From contig JAXBDG010000001.1 in the NCBI GenBank assembly GCA_036320915.1, positions 3,494,001 through 3,558,000 on the forward strand: a stretch of 64,000 nt of DNA. The letters run 5' to 3'. Origin of the DNA: Linnemannia elongata. Taxonomy: Eukaryota > Mortierellomycota > Mortierellomycetes > Mortierellales > Mortierellaceae. A model generated the notes under the pieces. That model ran no database searches and was not told where the DNA came from. It saw only the letters and a list, made by a program, of their open reading frames with translations. Below are positions 62,485 through 64,000 of the stretch, piece by piece. Numbering within the stretch: the first letter of the stretch is position 1; every line of letters starts with the position of its first letter. Made by a program: the position numbers and the translations under genes.

Positions 62485-62785
62485 ATGTCAAGGGTGTTTG
62501 GGAGTACCATTCAAAAATGGGAGGGTCATTGCTGTGGGTGGCAAAAGGAGAGATAATGAGGCGGCGATTCGTTGACTGGGGCAGGGTGAACGTGTAATGC
62601 GAGGCAAGTAAGGAAGGGTGGAAGAAAGGAAGGAAAAGAGCACGGCGTCGACTGTTGGTATGCAATTTTCATTAGCGCCAACCTTTCATCTTGATTTCGG
62701 AAGACGTCGCTTTGCGCCACCAACAATTCGAGTCATCTCTTGTACCTGCGGTAGTGATAAACATATTGCTTCGTTTTATTACTTC

Positions 62786-64000
62786 TTATCTACCAAGGAT
62801 CTGTCGCAGCTCCCTCTCAGGCTGACGCCCAAACTCACTACTACAATCGATAGACAGCCTGCTCAATAAAGGCCAGCATCTAGACCCCTCAGTCCCAGCC
62901 GCATCTACCGCATTCAACTCCTCCAGTCTTGTCGCCACATCCTGCAACCGACCAAGGCAACGCAACTCGAGACCATCCTCTCTACTCTTTCGACTCCACG
63001 CCGTCGATTCGACTACATCCATCAACTCCCTTTCCTGCAAAAGCTCATCATGCCAACTCGATATCTCCTGGGATCGTGCATACCTCCTTGCGTCAACATA
63101 CCCCGACCGAACCATCCAATCCAAATCAATCCTCTCGCACCCAATGTCCTTCAACCCTGACCCGATCTGCAAGCGCTCCAGATTCTCTAGTCGACTGAGG
63201 AGACAGAAACCTCCTTTGAGGTCCAACCATGATAAACGTGCTTCGTTGACGTCGTCCTCCCTCGACTCGGGACGAAAAATGGCAAGCTCCCTGAGCTCTG
63301 GGCAAACCCTGGATATGTAGCCGAAAATCACCCTAGACTGGACCAACACCGAACTCGACTCTCTTGAACCCCAGCTAAAAGCCACCTGGAGACTGGTCAA
63401 TCGCCGACAAGCCCAAACTGCTGCTGCTGCAGAAGTTGATGGTGCGTTGTCTGCTCCTGGTGTTGGTGTCGCCGCTGGTTCCGTGAATGGTGTGGTTAGC
63501 AACCCGTGTATGTCGAGCTCTGCCACAGGAAGAACAATATTGGGTGCATGCAGGTGAAGCAAGTGAGGTGCCTGGCAGAGATATCGATGAAGCACACTTT
63601 GGGCGGGGTACTCGAAGCGGCTATTGTATACCAACTCGAGAGTGGTGACATGATCGCACCGATTCTGAAGGGCCGTCATAACGCCCAACGGCAAGTCAGA
63701 GAATTGGATAGTACATTCAGATAATGCAGGACACACTCGAAGCGATTCAGAGAACCCAGAGTCGGCAGGATTACTACTCGCAAATGAAAGGTGAAATGAC
63801 TCCAGTCTGTAGGGAAGGGCGTCGACATGCTGGTAAAAGTAGTTCTCATCGTACGTGACTGTGCCTCGATCTTGACACCGACATCTACGTGATCTCGAAC
63901 GCTGCATAGAGATGCACTTTAGCTTCCGGAGTTTCGGGGTCATGGTGAGAAATCGCTCGAAGTCTGCTTGTCGAACACGGGCGTTCCTGAGGACAAGCGT
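62786..64000 (-). CDS. F-box/LRR-like protein, C-terminal part (5' end outside window)
   Basis: The frame is open from the window edge to the stop at 62786-62788, 404 codons. It starts within a leucine-rich repeat (TLVLRNARVRQADFERFLTM) and continues with the cluster's signatures: LCQAPHLLHLHAPNIVL, VWACRRLTSLQVAFSWG, FGYISRVCPELRELAIFR, LKGGFCLLSRLENLERLQIG, IDLDWMVRSGYVDARR, LRCLGRLQDVATRLEELN and FGRQPERELRQILG. The F-box itself should lie beyond 64000. A Thr/Ala/Pro-rich insertion (near 63430-63490) precedes the VWACRR signature and is absent from its neighbours. Same presumed role as the other cluster members. Confidence 0.85.
   Translation of the reverse strand, partial: TLVLRNARVRQADFERFLTMTPKLRKLKCISMQRSRSRRCRCQDRGTVTYDENYFYQHVDALPYRLESFHLSFASSNPADSGFSESLRVCPALSECTIQFSDLPLGVMTALQNRCDHVTTLELVYNSRFEYPAQSVLHRYLCQAPHLLHLHAPNIVLPVAELDIHGLLTTPFTEPAATPTPGADNAPSTSAAAAVWACRRLTSLQVAFSWGSRESSSVLVQSRVIFGYISRVCPELRELAIFRPESREDDVNEARLSWLDLKGGFCLLSRLENLERLQIGSGLKDIGCERIDLDWMVRSGYVDARRYARSQEISSWHDELLQERELMDVVESTAWSRKSREDGLELRCLGRLQDVATRLEELNAVDAAGTEGSRCWPLLSRLSIDCSSEFGRQPERELRQILGR

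Overview
The window is nuclear DNA of a filamentous fungus, most likely a zygomycete-grade lineage close to Mortierella (Mortierellomycota). The evidence is short GT-AG introns with CTAAC/TACTAA-like branch points, a mitochondrial ATP synthase gamma gene with four introns, a CDC5/Cef1 splicing factor, an App1-type phosphatidate phosphatase, a GT17 glycosyltransferase, a chitin-type LPMO and an expanded F-box/leucine-rich family. The lineage call is inference. I found no tRNA, rRNA, CRISPR array, transposase or reverse transcriptase.

Layout. 1-7.2 kb: the tail of a possible plus-strand gene, then three minus-strand genes: a GT17 glycosyltransferase (405-2242), the ATP synthase gamma subunit (3056-5183, with a decayed WD40-like fragment in intron 1) and a single-HKD phospholipase D-like hydrolase (5502-7150). 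7.2-12.9 kb: no gene, dominated by pyrimidine-rich sequence. 12.9-16.1 kb: an 881-aa protein with a USP8/AMSH-type dimerisation helix region. 16.1-32.3 kb: almost empty, with long T or A homopolymers and one small thioredoxin-fold gene lacking active-site cysteines (24679-25741). 32.3-33.5 kb: a decayed minus-strand gene. 36.5-39.7 kb: CDC5/Cef1. 42.4-47.2 kb: App1-like phosphatidate phosphatase, convergent with a 964-aa orphan protein (47275-50306).

50.8-64 kb is a lineage-specific F-box/LRR-like cluster: one clear pseudogene (50805-52750), three intact genes (54806-56797 minus, 57108-59147 minus, 60091-62064 plus), an isolated F-box stub (62371-62484) and a copy running off the right edge (62786-64000). 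A GPI-anchored AA11-like LPMO gene (53965-54777) sits inside the cluster. Intact, decayed and stub copies side by side point to active birth-and-death evolution of probable SCF substrate receptors.

The genes do not form one pathway. Housekeeping genes occupy the left and middle, and an accessory, rapidly evolving family fills the right 13 kb. Coding regions are often preceded on their own strand by long C/T-rich tracts, which appears to be the local promoter/leader style. Exon boundaries were placed by hand from splice consensus, reading phase and family conservation.
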